NCBI GenBank assembly: GCA_020636915.1 | Contig: JACJWV010000003.1 | Coordinates: 248,001 to 312,000 of the forward strand | DNA from: Nocardioides sp. | Lineage (GTDB): Bacteria > Actinomycetota > Actinomycetes > Propionibacteriales > Nocardioidaceae | Direction: 5' to 3' | DNA length: 64,000 nucleotides | In this document: positions 7,823-16,127 of the stretch, in pieces | Layout: every line of letters begins with the position of its first letter | Numbering within the stretch: position 1 is the stretch's first letter | Notes under the pieces: model-generated | Seen by the model: only the letters and a program-made list of their open reading frames with translations | Told to the model about the DNA's origin: nothing | Databases searched by the model: none | Made by a program: the position numbers and the translations under genes

Positions 7823-9055
7823 TCATGACACGTGGAAGCCGTCGGGGACGACCAGCGTCTCCGGCGCCAGCTCGTCGATGCTCGACAGGCCCAGCCCGAG
7901 GAGGGCGGAGTCGATGCCGCCGCGCAGGATGTCGAGGACGTTCTCCACCCCGGCCTGGCCGTTGGCGGCCAGCCCCCACAGGTAGGCCCGCCCGATCAGC
8001 ACCGCACGGGCACCCAGCGCCAGCGCCTTGACCACGTCCGAGCCGCGGCGGACCCCGCCGTCCATCAGCACCTCGACCTGGTCACCGACCGCCGTGGCGA
8101 TCGGGTGCAGCAGCCGGATCGCGGCCGGGGTGCCGTCGAGGTTGTTGCCACCGTGGTTGGACACCGAGATCGCGTCCACCCCGGCGTCGACCGCCCGCTT
8201 CGCGTCGTCGACCCGCGCGACCCCCTTGAGCACGAACGGCGTCCCGGAGATGTCGGCCCACGTCTGCCGCATCCACGCCACGTCCTCCCACGACGGCGGC
8301 GGGGTCGTCATCCACTCGTAGTAGGCACCGAAGAACGTCGGCGCCGCACCCCACCCGCCACCAGGCACCGGCGGAGCCAGGTTGGGTGCGGTCAGGTCCG
8401 GCAGGTGCCGGGGCCCGAACTGCCGCAGCCACCGCGGCTTCGTCACCACCGACGGCGCCAGGCGGACCATCGCCTTGAGGTCGATCTGCTCGGGGATCTC
8501 CGGAGACCCCCAGTCCCGACCCATCGAGAAGGACCAGTCCAGGGTCGCGATCAGCCCGATCGCGCCGGCCTTCTGCGCCCGCTGCATCCGGTGGACCATC
8601 ACGTCGCGGTCCCCGGTCCAGTACATCTGGAACAGCGTCCGCGGGCAGGCCTCGACGACCTCCTCGACCGGCTTGGACGCGAAGTTCGACAGCCCCATCA
8701 GCGTGCCGCGCGCGTTCGCCGCGCGGGCGACCGCGACCTCACCGTCGGGGTGCACCGCCTGCACCCCGGTCGGGGAGATCAGCACCGGCAACGAGACCTC
8801 CTGGCCCAGCACCACCCGGCCCATCGACCGCTCCGCGTGAGCACCCGCCACGTGCGGCAACAACCCCAGCTGCGCGAACGCCGCCTGGTTGTCCGCGACC
8901 GTCTGGCCCCGCTCCGAGCCCGCCACCAGCGCGCCGTAGAGCGGCTTGGGCAGCCGCTTGCGCGCCCGCGCCTGCGCCACCGCCACCGACTCGAACCACG
9001 GGTTCGGCTTCCAGGGGTTCTGCGCCCACTCCGGCATCCACTCGGGCCTGCTCAC
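7823..9055 (-). CDS. mftD: Premycofactocin synthase MftD (FMN-dependent)
   Basis: This is a 410-residue FMN-dependent alpha-hydroxy-acid oxidase-like TIM barrel. The motifs run in order: SPTGVQAVHPDGEVAVARAA, LFQMYWTGDRD, FVLKGV, SNHGGNNLDG with the active-site His, and MDGGVRRGSDVVKALALGA with IGRAYLWGL. MftD oxidatively deaminates the MftE product AHDP to give premycofactocin, whose alpha-keto amide is the redox centre. The GTG at 9055 overlaps the mftC stop by 4 nt. The protein is longer than ordinary lactate oxidases because of an N-terminal extension rich in tryptophan and proline. Gene order and motifs together make the assignment firm. Confidence 0.94.
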   Translation of the reverse strand: MSRPEWMPEWAQNPWKPNPWFESVAVAQARARKRLPKPLYGALVAGSERGQTVADNQAAFAQLGLLPHVAGAHAERSMGRVVLGQEVSLPVLISPTGVQAVHPDGEVAVARAANARGTLMGLSNFASKPVEEVVEACPRTLFQMYWTGDRDVMVHRMQRAQKAGAIGLIATLDWSFSMGRDWGSPEIPEQIDLKAMVRLAPSVVTKPRWLRQFGPRHLPDLTAPNLAPPVPGGGWGAAPTFFGAYYEWMTTPPPSWEDVAWMRQTWADISGTPFVLKGVARVDDAKRAVDAGVDAISVSNHGGNNLDGTPAAIRLLHPIATAVGDQVEVLMDGGVRRGSDVVKALALGARAVLIGRAYLWGLAANGQAGVENVLDILRGGIDSALLGLGLSSIDELAPETLVVPDGFHVS

Positions 9056-10260
9056 GGCGTCCACCCTGCGAGCGGGTTCTCGGCGCAGTCGCTGACCGGC
9101 GGTCGGGCGGGCGGACGCGTCATCAGCTTCAACAGCACCGGCTGGTTGCGTGTCGGTACGGCGCGCGAGTGGTCCTGGCTCGCCGCGGGGATGCTCCGGG
9201 CGCCGGCCAGGCTGAGCTCGTTCAGGGAGTGCTCGCCGTACCCCTGGACGCACTCGGGGTCCGGGCCGTCCAGGGGCAGGCCGGTGAAGAACTTCGCGGC
9301 CATGCAGCCGCCCCGGCACCCGTCGTAGTGCGCGCACTGGGCACACGCGCCACCGGTCTGCGGGGAGCGCAGGTCCGCGAAGAGCGGCGAGTCCTGCCAG
9401 ACCCGCTGGAACCCACCGCCGGTCAGCACGTTGCCGGCCAGGAACTCCTCGTGGATCGCGAACGGGCAGGCGTAGACGTCGCCGACCGGGTCGATCAGGC
9501 ACACGACCCGACCCGCCCCGCACAGGTTCAGGCCCGGCAGCGCCTCACCGAACGCGGCGAGGTGGAAGAACGAGTCGCCGGTCAGCACGCCCTCTCCACG
9601 CGCCATCAGCCAGTCGTAGAGCTCGCGCTGCTGCTCCGGGAGCGGGTGCAGCTCGTCCCACACATCGGCGCCGCGACCCGATGGCCGCAGCCTGGTCAGC
9701 CGCAGCGTCGCGCCGTACTCCTCCGCGAGCGCCGCGAACGCGTCGAGCTGGCCGATGTTCTCCCGCGTGCAGACCACGCTGATCTTGGCGTCGGCGAAGC
9801 CGGCGTCGCGCAGGTTGGCCAGCGCCCGGATGGCGGTGTCGTACGAGCCCGGCCCGCGGACCCGGTCGTTGACCTCCGCGGTCGCACCGTCGAGGGAGAC
9901 CTGCACGTCGACGTACCCGCCGCACGCCGGGGAGGCCAGGAACGCGGCCCGCTCCGGGGTGATCCGCACCCCGTTGGTCGAGAACTTCACCCCGACCTGG
10001 TGGTTGACGGCGTACTCCAGCAGGTGCCAGAAGTCGGGCCGGATCGTCGGCTCGCCGCCGCCGATGTTGACGTAGAAGACCTGCATCCGCTGGAGCTCGT
10101 CGATGACCGCCTCGCACTGCTCGGTGGTCAGCTCGCGCGGATCGCGCCGGCCCGACGACGACAGGCAGTGCGCGCACTCCAGGTTGCACGCGTAGGTCAG
10201 CTCCCACGTCAGGCAGATCGGCGCGTCCAGGCCAGACTCGAAGTGCTCGACCAGCTTCAT
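9052..10260 (-). CDS. mftC: Mycofactocin radical SAM maturase MftC
   Basis: The protein has 402 residues and carries the radical SAM cluster motif CNLECAHC with Cys25, Cys29 and Cys32. The SAM-binding segment is NIGGGEPTIRPDF. A C-terminal SPASM region has many cysteines (LCGAGRVVCLIDPVGDVYACP, ACAQCAHYDGCRGGC, DPEC) for auxiliary Fe-S clusters. MftC decarboxylates the C-terminal tyrosine of MftA and then forms a carbon-carbon bond with the preceding valine. It works with MftB, which holds the peptide leader. Its ATG overlaps the mftB stop by 4 nt. The last roughly 30 residues, beyond the SPASM region, are proline-rich and look unstructured. Confidence 0.96.
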   Translation of the reverse strand: MKLVEHFESGLDAPICLTWELTYACNLECAHCLSSSGRRDPRELTTEQCEAVIDELQRMQVFYVNIGGGEPTIRPDFWHLLEYAVNHQVGVKFSTNGVRITPERAAFLASPACGGYVDVQVSLDGATAEVNDRVRGPGSYDTAIRALANLRDAGFADAKISVVCTRENIGQLDAFAALAEEYGATLRLTRLRPSGRGADVWDELHPLPEQQRELYDWLMARGEGVLTGDSFFHLAAFGEALPGLNLCGAGRVVCLIDPVGDVYACPFAIHEEFLAGNVLTGGGFQRVWQDSPLFADLRSPQTGGACAQCAHYDGCRGGCMAAKFFTGLPLDGPDPECVQGYGEHSLNELSLAGARSIPAASQDHSRAVPTRNQPVLLKLMTRPPARPPVSDCAENPLAGWTP

Positions 10261-10532
10261 CGGTCCTCCTCGGAGCGGGGTCGGATCATGTCGGCATCGG
10301 CCAGGCCCTCCAGGGCCGCCGCGTACGCCGGGTGCTGCCCCTCCGGCACCCCGACCGCGTCCAGCGTCGAGCGCACGTCGGGGTGGTCGGCCAGCTGCTC
10401 GACCACCCGCACGAGCTCGGGCCGCTTGAGAAACGTCAGCTTCCGGTTGCCGAAGTGGTAGGCCAGCGCCCCGAACGGCTCAGGGCGCAGCGCGACCGAC
10501 GGAGACAGTCGCCATGCCTCGTCGAGGATCAT
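10257..10532 (-). CDS. mftB: Mycofactocin peptide chaperone MftB (PqqD-like RRE)
   Basis: This 91-residue protein has the composition and length of the PqqD-like RiPP recognition elements (start AWRLSPSVALRPEPFGALAY, then HFGNRKLTFLKRPELV). In mycofactocin synthesis MftB binds the leader of MftA and presents it to MftC. It starts 10 nt after the mftA stop and overlaps mftC by 4 nt, so it is coupled with its partner enzyme. RREs are poorly conserved in sequence, so identification leans on position, length and the HFGNRKLTFLK segment. Confidence 0.92.
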   Translation of the reverse strand: MILDEAWRLSPSVALRPEPFGALAYHFGNRKLTFLKRPELVRVVEQLADHPDVRSTLDAVGVPEGQHPAYAAALEGLADADMIRPRSEEDR

Positions 10533-10542
10533 CGACGAGCGC

Positions 10543-10635
10543 TCAGTAGACGCCGCACATGCCGTCGATCGAGACCTCCTCGATGAGGTCCTCCGCGACC
10601 AGGTCCTGCTCGGTGGTGGTCTCGTCGGGGTTCAT
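10543..10635 (-). CDS. mftA: Mycofactocin precursor peptide MftA
   Basis: A 30-codon gene encodes a very acidic peptide (MNPDETTTEQDLVAEDL...) ending in the hallmark core IDGMCGVY. The terminal Val-Tyr is the part made into mycofactocin; the acidic leader is bound by MftB and discarded. The ATG at 10635 has GGAGG 7 nt upstream. It is the first gene of the operon, 10 nt before mftB, and is divergent from mftR across a 76-bp gap. The exact C-terminus and the neighbouring mftB and mftC make the call secure although the gene is very short. Confidence 0.97.
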   Translation of the reverse strand: MNPDETTTEQDLVAEDLIEEVSIDGMCGVY

Positions 10636-10658
10636 GGCGTGCCTCCTCGGCTGGCGGA

Positions 10659-10705
10659 TGTGGTCCGGGCCACACTAATGGCACTCAGCGCCAAAAAGAT
10701 AGGGT
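10659..10705. promoter_or_regulatory. Divergent mftA/mftR control region with two dyads
   Basis: Two near-perfect palindromes lie in the 76-bp gap: TGTGGTCCGGGCCACA (10659-10674) and TGGCACTCAGCGCCA (10679-10693). A TAGGGT box at 10700-10705 ends 6 nt before the mftR ATG, so mftR is probably leaderless. The second dyad then lies just upstream of that -10 box. This is where an autoregulating TetR dimer is expected to bind. Which dyad MftR recognises is inferred, not shown. Confidence 0.6.
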
Positions 10706-10711
10706 GCGTCC

Positions 10712-11287
10712 ATGAGCAGTCGCGGTCGCCCGGTGGCGACCAGCCACGCGGCGATCGAGAGGGTCGCGTTCCGGCTCTTCGCCGAGCGCGGCTTCGACGC
10801 GGTCACGATGGGCGACATCGCCGCCGAGGTGGGCGTCGGCCGGCGGACCCTGTTCCGCTACTTCGAGTCCAAGAACGACATCCCGTGGGGTCAGTTCGAC
10901 CGCACCCTCGACGGCTTCCGCGAGATCCTCGCGTCGATGCCGGCGGACCTGCCGCTCCACGAGGCGGTGCAGCGCGGGGTGCAGCGGTTCAACGACTTCC
11001 CGGTCGGCGCCCGGCCCGACCACCGGGACCGGATGCGCCTGATCCTGCAGACGCCCGCCCTGCAGGCGCACTCCGCCCTCCGGTACGCCGCCTGGCGGGC
11101 CGTCATCGCAGAGTTCGTCGCCGCCCGGCTCGGCCTCGAGCCCGACGACCTCCTGCCCCGCACCGTCGGCCACGTCTGCCTGGCGATGGCGGTGTCGGCG
11201 TACGAGGCCTGGCTCGCGGACCCGGACGCCGAGCTCGCCACCCTGCTCGACGAGGCGGCGTCCGGGCTCCGCGACTACCTGCGCTGA
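10712..11287 (+). CDS. mftR: Mycofactocin system TetR-family regulator MftR
   Basis: The 191-residue protein has an N-terminal TetR helix-turn-helix (RVAFRLFAERGFDAVTMGDI then AAEVGVGRRTLFRYFESKNDI, about residues 15-55). Its all-helical ligand domain matches mycofactocin-associated regulators, including the FREILASMPADLPLHEAVQR segment. In mycobacteria MftR represses the mft operon and is relieved by acyl-CoA; the same role is inferred here. The gene is divergent from mftA with two dyads between them. Its ATG sits 6 nt after TAGGGT, and no ribosome site is seen. A strong hairpin follows the stop. Confidence 0.9.
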   Translation: MSSRGRPVATSHAAIERVAFRLFAERGFDAVTMGDIAAEVGVGRRTLFRYFESKNDIPWGQFDRTLDGFREILASMPADLPLHEAVQRGVQRFNDFPVGARPDHRDRMRLILQTPALQAHSALRYAAWRAVIAEFVAARLGLEPDDLLPRTVGHVCLAMAVSAYEAWLADPDAELATLLDEAASGLRDYLR

Positions 11288-11295
11288 CGCAGGAC

Positions 11296-11336
11296 ACCCC
11301 CGGGCCCGGCCGTCCGTGCGGCCCGGGTCCGGGGGT
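11296..11336. terminator. Hairpin between convergent mftR and small secreted protein gene
   Basis: Arms ACCCCCGGGCCCGG (11296-11309) and CCGGGTCCGGGGGT (11323-11336) form a 14-bp stem with one G-U pair and a 13-nt loop. It lies between two convergent genes, so it can stop transcription from both sides. No T-run follows, as is usual in these genomes. Confidence 0.6.
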
Positions 11337-11347
11337 GGTTCGCGGGG

Positions 11348-11629
11348 TCAGGCCGACGCGGCCTCGCACTTGTCGAGACGCGCCTGGGCGTGCGCGACGC
11401 GCTGCGCCTGCGCCTTCTTCGCCTTCTTGTTCTTCTGGGTCGGGTGCTCGGCGAACTTCTCCTGGAGCGCGTCGTACTTCGCCTGGGCACGGTCGAGCTG
11501 GGCCTGCTGCGAGGAGCAGCTGTCGGCCGGCGCGTCGTCGGCCTGCGCCGCCGGCACGGCGGTGAGGGCGAGCGCGCTGAAGGCGAAGGCGGAGAAGACC
11601 GCTGCTGCGGTGGTCCTGGTGCGGATCAT
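11348..11629 (-). CDS. Small secreted coiled-coil protein
   Basis: The 93-residue protein starts with a clear signal peptide (MIRTRTTAAAVFSAFAFSAL, cleavage near VPAAQA-DD). The mature part has one cysteine near its start and one near its end. A long amphipathic helix rich in Gln, Lys and Ala lies between them (QQAQLDRAQAKYDALQEKF, then KNKKAKKAQAQRV). A disulphide-pinned helical hairpin is plausible. GGGAGGAA lies upstream of the ATG at 11629. No function is known. It is divergent from the amylase gene across about 165 bp and convergent with mftR. Confidence 0.7.
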   Translation of the reverse strand: MIRTRTTAAAVFSAFAFSALALTAVPAAQADDAPADSCSSQQAQLDRAQAKYDALQEKFAEHPTQKNKKAKKAQAQRVAHAQARLDKCEAASA

Positions 11630-11794
11630 GGTGTTCCTCCCTGAGGTTCGTGGTGCGGACACCCGACACCTGTCGCGAGCGGGCCGCCGCGTTACCTGCG
11701 GTTCCCGGGTCGCCGCGGCCGTGGGACCCCGGGTAAGTTGCAGCATCGCTGTGACCACGACCACATCAGTGCTCACGTTCTCGGGAGGGACGTC

Positions 11795-14542
11795 ATGCGT
11801 CTTCGTCTTGCCGCGCCACTGGTGGCTGCGGCCGCCATCGCGCTCACCATCTCCGCCGTGCCCGCGCAGGCTGCGGACGGCTCCGGGGGCGGGTACGCCC
11901 GCCCCGCACCCCGTCCGGGCCTGACCGACCAGGACTTCTACTTCGTCATGGGCGACCGGTTCGCCAACGGCGACACCGCCAACGACCAGGGCGGCCTGAC
12001 CGGCGACCGGAACACCACCGGCTTCGACCCGACGAGCAAGGCGTTCTACAACGGCGGTGACCTGAAGGGGCTGCGCGGCCAGCTGGACTACATCGAGGGG
12101 CTCGGCACCGACGCGATCTGGCTGACGCCGATCTTCAAGAACAAGCCGGTGCAGCTCGAGGACGGCCCGTCAGCCGGCTACCACGGCTACTGGATCACCG
12201 ACTTCACCCAGGTCGACCCGCACCTGGGCACCAACCAGGACCTGACCGACCTCGTGGACGCTGCGCACCAGCGCGGCATCAAGGTCTTCTTCGACATCAT
12301 CACCAACCACACCGCCGACGTGATCGGTTACACCGCGGGCGACCGGACGGCGTACGTCTCCAAGGACAGCAAGCCCTACCGCGACGCCGAGGGTGACCCG
12401 TTCGACGACCGCGACTTCGCCGGCACCTCCGACTTCCCCTCGCTCGACCCGGCGACGTCGTTCCCGTACACGCCCGTGCTGCAGCCCGGCGAGGAGGACC
12501 TCAAGGTCCCGGCCTGGCTCAACGGCGTGACGAACTACCACAACCGCGGCAACACGACCTTCACCGGCGAGGACAGCCAGTACGGCGACTTCTTCGGCCT
12601 CGACGACCTCTTCACCGAGAAGCCCGAGGTCGTCCAGGGGATGACCGACATCTACACGAAGTGGGTCGACGACTTCGGCATCGACGGCTTCCGCATCGAC
12701 ACCATGAAGCACGTCAACGACGAGTTCTGGCAGTCCTTCGGCCCGGCCCTGCAGCGCGCTGCGAAGGCCGACGGCAACCCCGACTTCTTCATGTTCGGCG
12801 AGGTCGCGCTCGACGGCAGCGACGCGGGCACCAAGGCCTTCACGTCCCACTACACGACGCACGACAAGATGCAGGCGATCCTCGACTTCCCCTTCCAGGC
12901 CGCCGCGCGCGGCTTTGCCAGCAAGGGCGAGGGCAACCAGCAGCTCGCCCAGTTCTTCGCGAACGACGACTGGTACACCGACCGCGACTCCAACGTCTAC
13001 GAGCTGCCGACCTTCCTCGGCAACCACGACATGGGCCGCATCGGCTACTTCCTGAAGACCGACAACCCGGCCGCCGGCGACGAGGAGCTCCTCGCGCGCG
13101 ACGAGCTGGCGCACACGCTGCTCTACCTCTCCCGCGGGCAGCCGGTCGTCTACTACGGCGACGAGCAGGGCTTCACCGGCACCGGAGGCGACCAGCTCGC
13201 CCGGCAGACGATGTTCGCCAGCCAGGTCCCGGAGTACCAGGCCGACGACCAGATCGGCACCGACCGCACCGGCGGCGACGACAACTTCGTGACCGACCAC
13301 CCGCTCTACCGCACGATCCACCGCCTCGCCGCCCTGACCGCGCAGCACCCCGCGCTGCGTGACGGCGCCGAGCAGGTCCGGTTCGCCTCGAAGGGCGCCG
13401 GGATCTTCGCGTTCTCACGCGTCGACCGCGCGAAGCGCACCGAGTACGTCGTCGCGCTCAACAACAGCGAGGACTCGGCGTCCGCCACGGTGCCGACGTT
13501 CATCGACCGGGGCGGCTTCCGGCGGATCTGGGGATCCGGGCCGCAGCACGCGACCACCGACGCCCGCGGTCGGCTGCACGTGACCCTGCCCGGCCTGGGC
13601 TCGGCGGTCTACCGGTCCACCGGGAAGATCCCGCGGTCGACGCACGCCCCGGCGATCCACCTGCGGGAGCCCGCGGTGTCGCCGATCTCGCACGGCCGGA
13701 TGCACGTGGCCGCCCGGGTCGGAGGCAGCTCCTTCAACGAGGTGACCTTCCAGCGCCGCGTCGGCTCGGGGCACTGGCGCACCATCGGTGTCGACGACTC
13801 CCGGCCCTACCAGGTCTTCGACGACACCACGGCCGGGCTGGAGCCGGGCGACCGGGTGTCCTACCGCGCGGCGGTGCTGGACAACGCCGGGCACACCCGC
13901 GGCTCCGCCGCCCGGACCGTCCGGGTGCCCTCGGACGAGGTCACCATCTCCTCGCCGACCTCCACGGTGAGCGACGTCTACCCGGTCACGGTGACCGCGA
14001 CCGTCGACCCGGAGCGACCCGGGCAGGAGGTGACCTTCCAGCGCAGCGTCGCCGGTGGCCACTGGACCGAGCTCGGCACCGACAGCTCCGCGCCGGCGTA
14101 CACCATCACCGACGACGTCTCCGACGTCGAGCGCGGGACGACCGTCCGCTACCGGGCGATCCTGCACGAGCCGGGCACGCCGGACGTGGTCAGCGCGCCC
14201 CGGGAGGTGACGGTCACGGCTCCGGAGCCGACCGTCGACTCGGTCACCGTCGCGGGCAGCCTGCAGTCCGAGATCGGCTGCCCCGAGGACTGGCAGCCCG
14301 GCTGCGCCGCGACCCACCTCACCTTCGACAGCGGCGACGGGCTGTGGCACGGCACCTTCCACCTCCCGGCCGGCTCGTACGACTGGAAGGTCGCCATCGA
14401 CGACTCGTGGAACGTCAACTACGGCGCCGGCGGCGCTGCGGGCGGCGGCAACCTGACGCTCGTCGTCCCCGCTGGCGGCGGCAGCTACACCTTCACCTGG
14501 GACCCGATCACCCACGTCCCCTCGGTGGCGCCGGCGGGCTGA
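11795..14542 (+). CDS. Secreted GH13 alpha-amylase with C-terminal pullulanase-type modules
   Basis: The 915-residue protein starts at an ATG after GGGAGGGA. A signal peptide ending near VPAQA-AD is followed by a GH13 barrel (about residues 40-600). Conserved regions are FFDIITNHTAD, DGFRIDTMKH with the nucleophile Asp, FMFGEVALDG with the acid/base Glu, and FLGNHDMGRIG. Two Ig-like repeats (VTFQRRVGSGHW, VTFQRSVAGGHW) follow at about 640-810. The end (SEIGCPEDWQPGCAATHLTF...DSWNVNYG) matches the X25-type module of bacterial pullulanases. The enzyme is inferred to cut starch or maltodextrins outside the cell. A LacI regulator downstream could control it, though the only operator-like site found lies after this gene. 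Confidence 0.9.
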   Translation: MRLRLAAPLVAAAAIALTISAVPAQAADGSGGGYARPAPRPGLTDQDFYFVMGDRFANGDTANDQGGLTGDRNTTGFDPTSKAFYNGGDLKGLRGQLDYIEGLGTDAIWLTPIFKNKPVQLEDGPSAGYHGYWITDFTQVDPHLGTNQDLTDLVDAAHQRGIKVFFDIITNHTADVIGYTAGDRTAYVSKDSKPYRDAEGDPFDDRDFAGTSDFPSLDPATSFPYTPVLQPGEEDLKVPAWLNGVTNYHNRGNTTFTGEDSQYGDFFGLDDLFTEKPEVVQGMTDIYTKWVDDFGIDGFRIDTMKHVNDEFWQSFGPALQRAAKADGNPDFFMFGEVALDGSDAGTKAFTSHYTTHDKMQAILDFPFQAAARGFASKGEGNQQLAQFFANDDWYTDRDSNVYELPTFLGNHDMGRIGYFLKTDNPAAGDEELLARDELAHTLLYLSRGQPVVYYGDEQGFTGTGGDQLARQTMFASQVPEYQADDQIGTDRTGGDDNFVTDHPLYRTIHRLAALTAQHPALRDGAEQVRFASKGAGIFAFSRVDRAKRTEYVVALNNSEDSASATVPTFIDRGGFRRIWGSGPQHATTDARGRLHVTLPGLGSAVYRSTGKIPRSTHAPAIHLREPAVSPISHGRMHVAARVGGSSFNEVTFQRRVGSGHWRTIGVDDSRPYQVFDDTTAGLEPGDRVSYRAAVLDNAGHTRGSAARTVRVPSDEVTISSPTSTVSDVYPVTVTATVDPERPGQEVTFQRSVAGGHWTELGTDSSAPAYTITDDVSDVERGTTVRYRAILHEPGTPDVVSAPREVTVTAPEPTVDSVTVAGSLQSEIGCPEDWQPGCAATHLTFDSGDGLWHGTFHLPAGSYDWKVAIDDSWNVNYGAGGAAGGGNLTLVVPAGGGSYTFTWDPITHVPSVAPAG

Positions 14543-14581
14543 GGCCCCGGGGCGGGGTGCTGGTTTCCCCGGCTGGCCGGG

Positions 14582-14629
14582 GATCCCTGGACTTAGTGGG
14601 CGAAGCAACACCCACCAAGTCCAGGGATC
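14582..14629. terminator. Hairpin downstream of the amylase gene
   Basis: GATCCCTGGACTTAGTGGG (14582-14600) and CCCACCAAGTCCAGGGATC (14611-14629) pair over 19 positions with a single mismatch and a 10-nt loop. It begins 40 bp after the amylase stop and ends before the palindromic promoter, so it probably insulates the two transcripts. Confidence 0.65.
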
Positions 14630-14656
14630 GCCCCCCAGGTTCTCCTCAGACCGCGT

Positions 14657-14700
14657 CTCTTGACCGGTACAGCAATCCAGCGTACTGTACCGGTCAAGAG
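14657..14700 (+). promoter_or_regulatory. Promoter embedded in a 16-bp perfect inverted repeat
   Basis: CTCTTGACCGGTACAG (14657-14672) is the exact reverse complement of CTGTACCGGTCAAGAG (14685-14700), with a 12-nt centre. Within it TTGACC (14660-14665) and TACTGT (14683-14688) are spaced 17 bp, close to the ideal primary sigma spacing. Each arm contains ACCGGT, a CG-centred core like many LacI-family operators. A GAGGAGG site and ATG follow at 14727. A repressor filling both arms would cover the promoter. Confidence 0.65.
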
Positions 14701-14726
14701 CCACACCACACCCCGAGGAGGAACCC

Positions 14727-14939
14727 ATGAGCTACGACCCCATCGCCGCCGGCCTGGCGGTCCGCGCCGCCCGGGCCACCGCGGGCAGCGCCCGTCCCGA
14801 CGCCCCCGTCGTCCCCGACCGCGAGCCTCGCGCCCCGCGCCTCGCCGGCACCCGCACCCGGTCCGCCAGCGCGCTGCGTGTCCTGGCCCGGCTCGTCGAG
14901 CCCCGCCCGCGCCCGTCGCGCGCCTGCCAGCCCGGCTGA
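14727..14939 (+). CDS. Small basic protein of unknown function
   Basis: A 70-codon ORF starts at ATG 14727 with an excellent GAGGAGG site 5 nt upstream and a strong promoter before it. The product is rich in Arg, Ala and Pro (AVRAARATAGSARPDAP, PRAPRLAGTRTRSASALRV) with no membrane segment or cysteine motif apart from one Cys near the end. It is probably disordered and strongly basic. I recognise no family. Its stop lies 41 nt before the LacI gene, so the two may be co-transcribed. The expression signals argue that it is real; composition alone would not. Confidence 0.5.
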   Translation: MSYDPIAAGLAVRAARATAGSARPDAPVVPDREPRAPRLAGTRTRSASALRVLARLVEPRPRPSRACQPG

Positions 14940-14980
14940 CCACTTCCGAGCCGAGACAGGACCGCCATACTGGGAGTCCT

Positions 14981-15991
14981 ATGGCCAAGGTGACCCTGCA
15001 GTCGATCGCGGACCGGGTCGGCGTGAGCCGGATGACGGTGTCCAACGCGTTTTCCCGGCCCGACCAGCTGTCCGCCGACCTGCGCGCGAAGATCCTGGCC
15101 GCCGCCGACGAGCTCGGGTACGGCGGCCCGGACCCGGCCGCTCGCGCGCTGGCACGCGGGCGCACCGGGTCGGTCGGGCTGCTCATCAACGGCAGCCTCA
15201 GCGAGGCCTTCGAGGACGCCGTGTCGGCGGCGTTCCTCGCCTCGGTCTCCGACGCGCTGTCCGAGCGCGGACTGGCGCTCACCCTGCTCCCCGCCTCGTC
15301 CGACCAGTCGTTCGTGCCCGCCCGTGACGTCGCGGTCGACGGCGCCCTGGTCTACATCTGCGACCCCGCCGCACCCGACATCGCCTGGCTCGAGCGGCGC
15401 CAGGTGCCGGTCGTCGTCGTCGACCACAACGTCGACGGCGACGTCGCCTCGGTGAACGTCGACGACCGCAGCGGCGCCCGCCTCGCCGCGCAGCACCTGG
15501 TCGACCTGGGCCACCGCAGGGTCGGCATCCTCACCCTCGAGACCGACCCGGCCGCCGGCAACTACCCCGCCCGCGAGCGGATGCTCGGCTGGCACGACGC
15601 GCTGGACCCGGCCGGCGCCGAGACGGTCGTCGTGGCGACGCCGTTCGCCCCGCCCGAGGCGGCGTACGACGCGGCGCTCGGCCTGCTCGACCGTCCGGAC
15701 CGGCCCACGGCGGTGCTGTGCTTCTCCGACGCCTTCGCGGTGGCGACGATCCGGGCCGCCGAGGCCCTCGGTCTGACGGTCCCCGCCGACCTCTCGGTCG
15801 TCGGCTTCGACGACAGCGTGCTGGCCGCCGGCTCCCGGCCCCCGCTCACGACCGTCCACCAGGAGGTGCCGGCCAAGGGGCGGGCCGCGGTGGCCGCCAT
15901 CGCCGAGGTGATGTCCGGCGGGCGCCCTGCCCCCGTGCTGCTGCCGACCTCGCTCGTCGTCCGGGAGAGCACGGCGCCGCCCCCGGCCTGA
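14981..15991 (+). CDS. LacI-family transcriptional regulator
   Basis: The 336-residue protein has a LacI HTH at the N-terminus (VTLQSIADRVGVSRMTVSNA) with the hinge following. A periplasmic-binding-like effector domain follows, with the typical segments GSVGLLINGSLSEAFEDAV, VDDRSGARLAAQHLVDLGHR, TAVLCFSDAFA and LSVVGFDDSVLAAGSRPPLT. Such proteins sense a sugar or nucleoside and bind CG-centred palindromes. GGGAG lies upstream of the ATG at 14981. The palindromic promoter at 14657-14700 contains two ACCGGT cores and is the obvious candidate operator, suggesting autoregulation. The effector is unknown; the neighbouring amylase hints at a maltodextrin. Confidence 0.9.
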   Translation: MAKVTLQSIADRVGVSRMTVSNAFSRPDQLSADLRAKILAAADELGYGGPDPAARALARGRTGSVGLLINGSLSEAFEDAVSAAFLASVSDALSERGLALTLLPASSDQSFVPARDVAVDGALVYICDPAAPDIAWLERRQVPVVVVDHNVDGDVASVNVDDRSGARLAAQHLVDLGHRRVGILTLETDPAAGNYPARERMLGWHDALDPAGAETVVVATPFAPPEAAYDAALGLLDRPDRPTAVLCFSDAFAVATIRAAEALGLTVPADLSVVGFDDSVLAAGSRPPLTTVHQEVPAKGRAAVAAIAEVMSGGRPAPVLLPTSLVVRESTAPPPA

Positions 15992-16127
15992 GCCTGGGCC
16001 CCGGATCCGGGCTGCCCCGGAGCGGCGACACCACGGGGCCGCGACGTCCCCCATCTCGGGGTCCCGCCTCGCCACACTGGATCGCAAGGACCGGCCGATC
16101 GGGCCGTGAGCACCAGGAGGCACGCGC

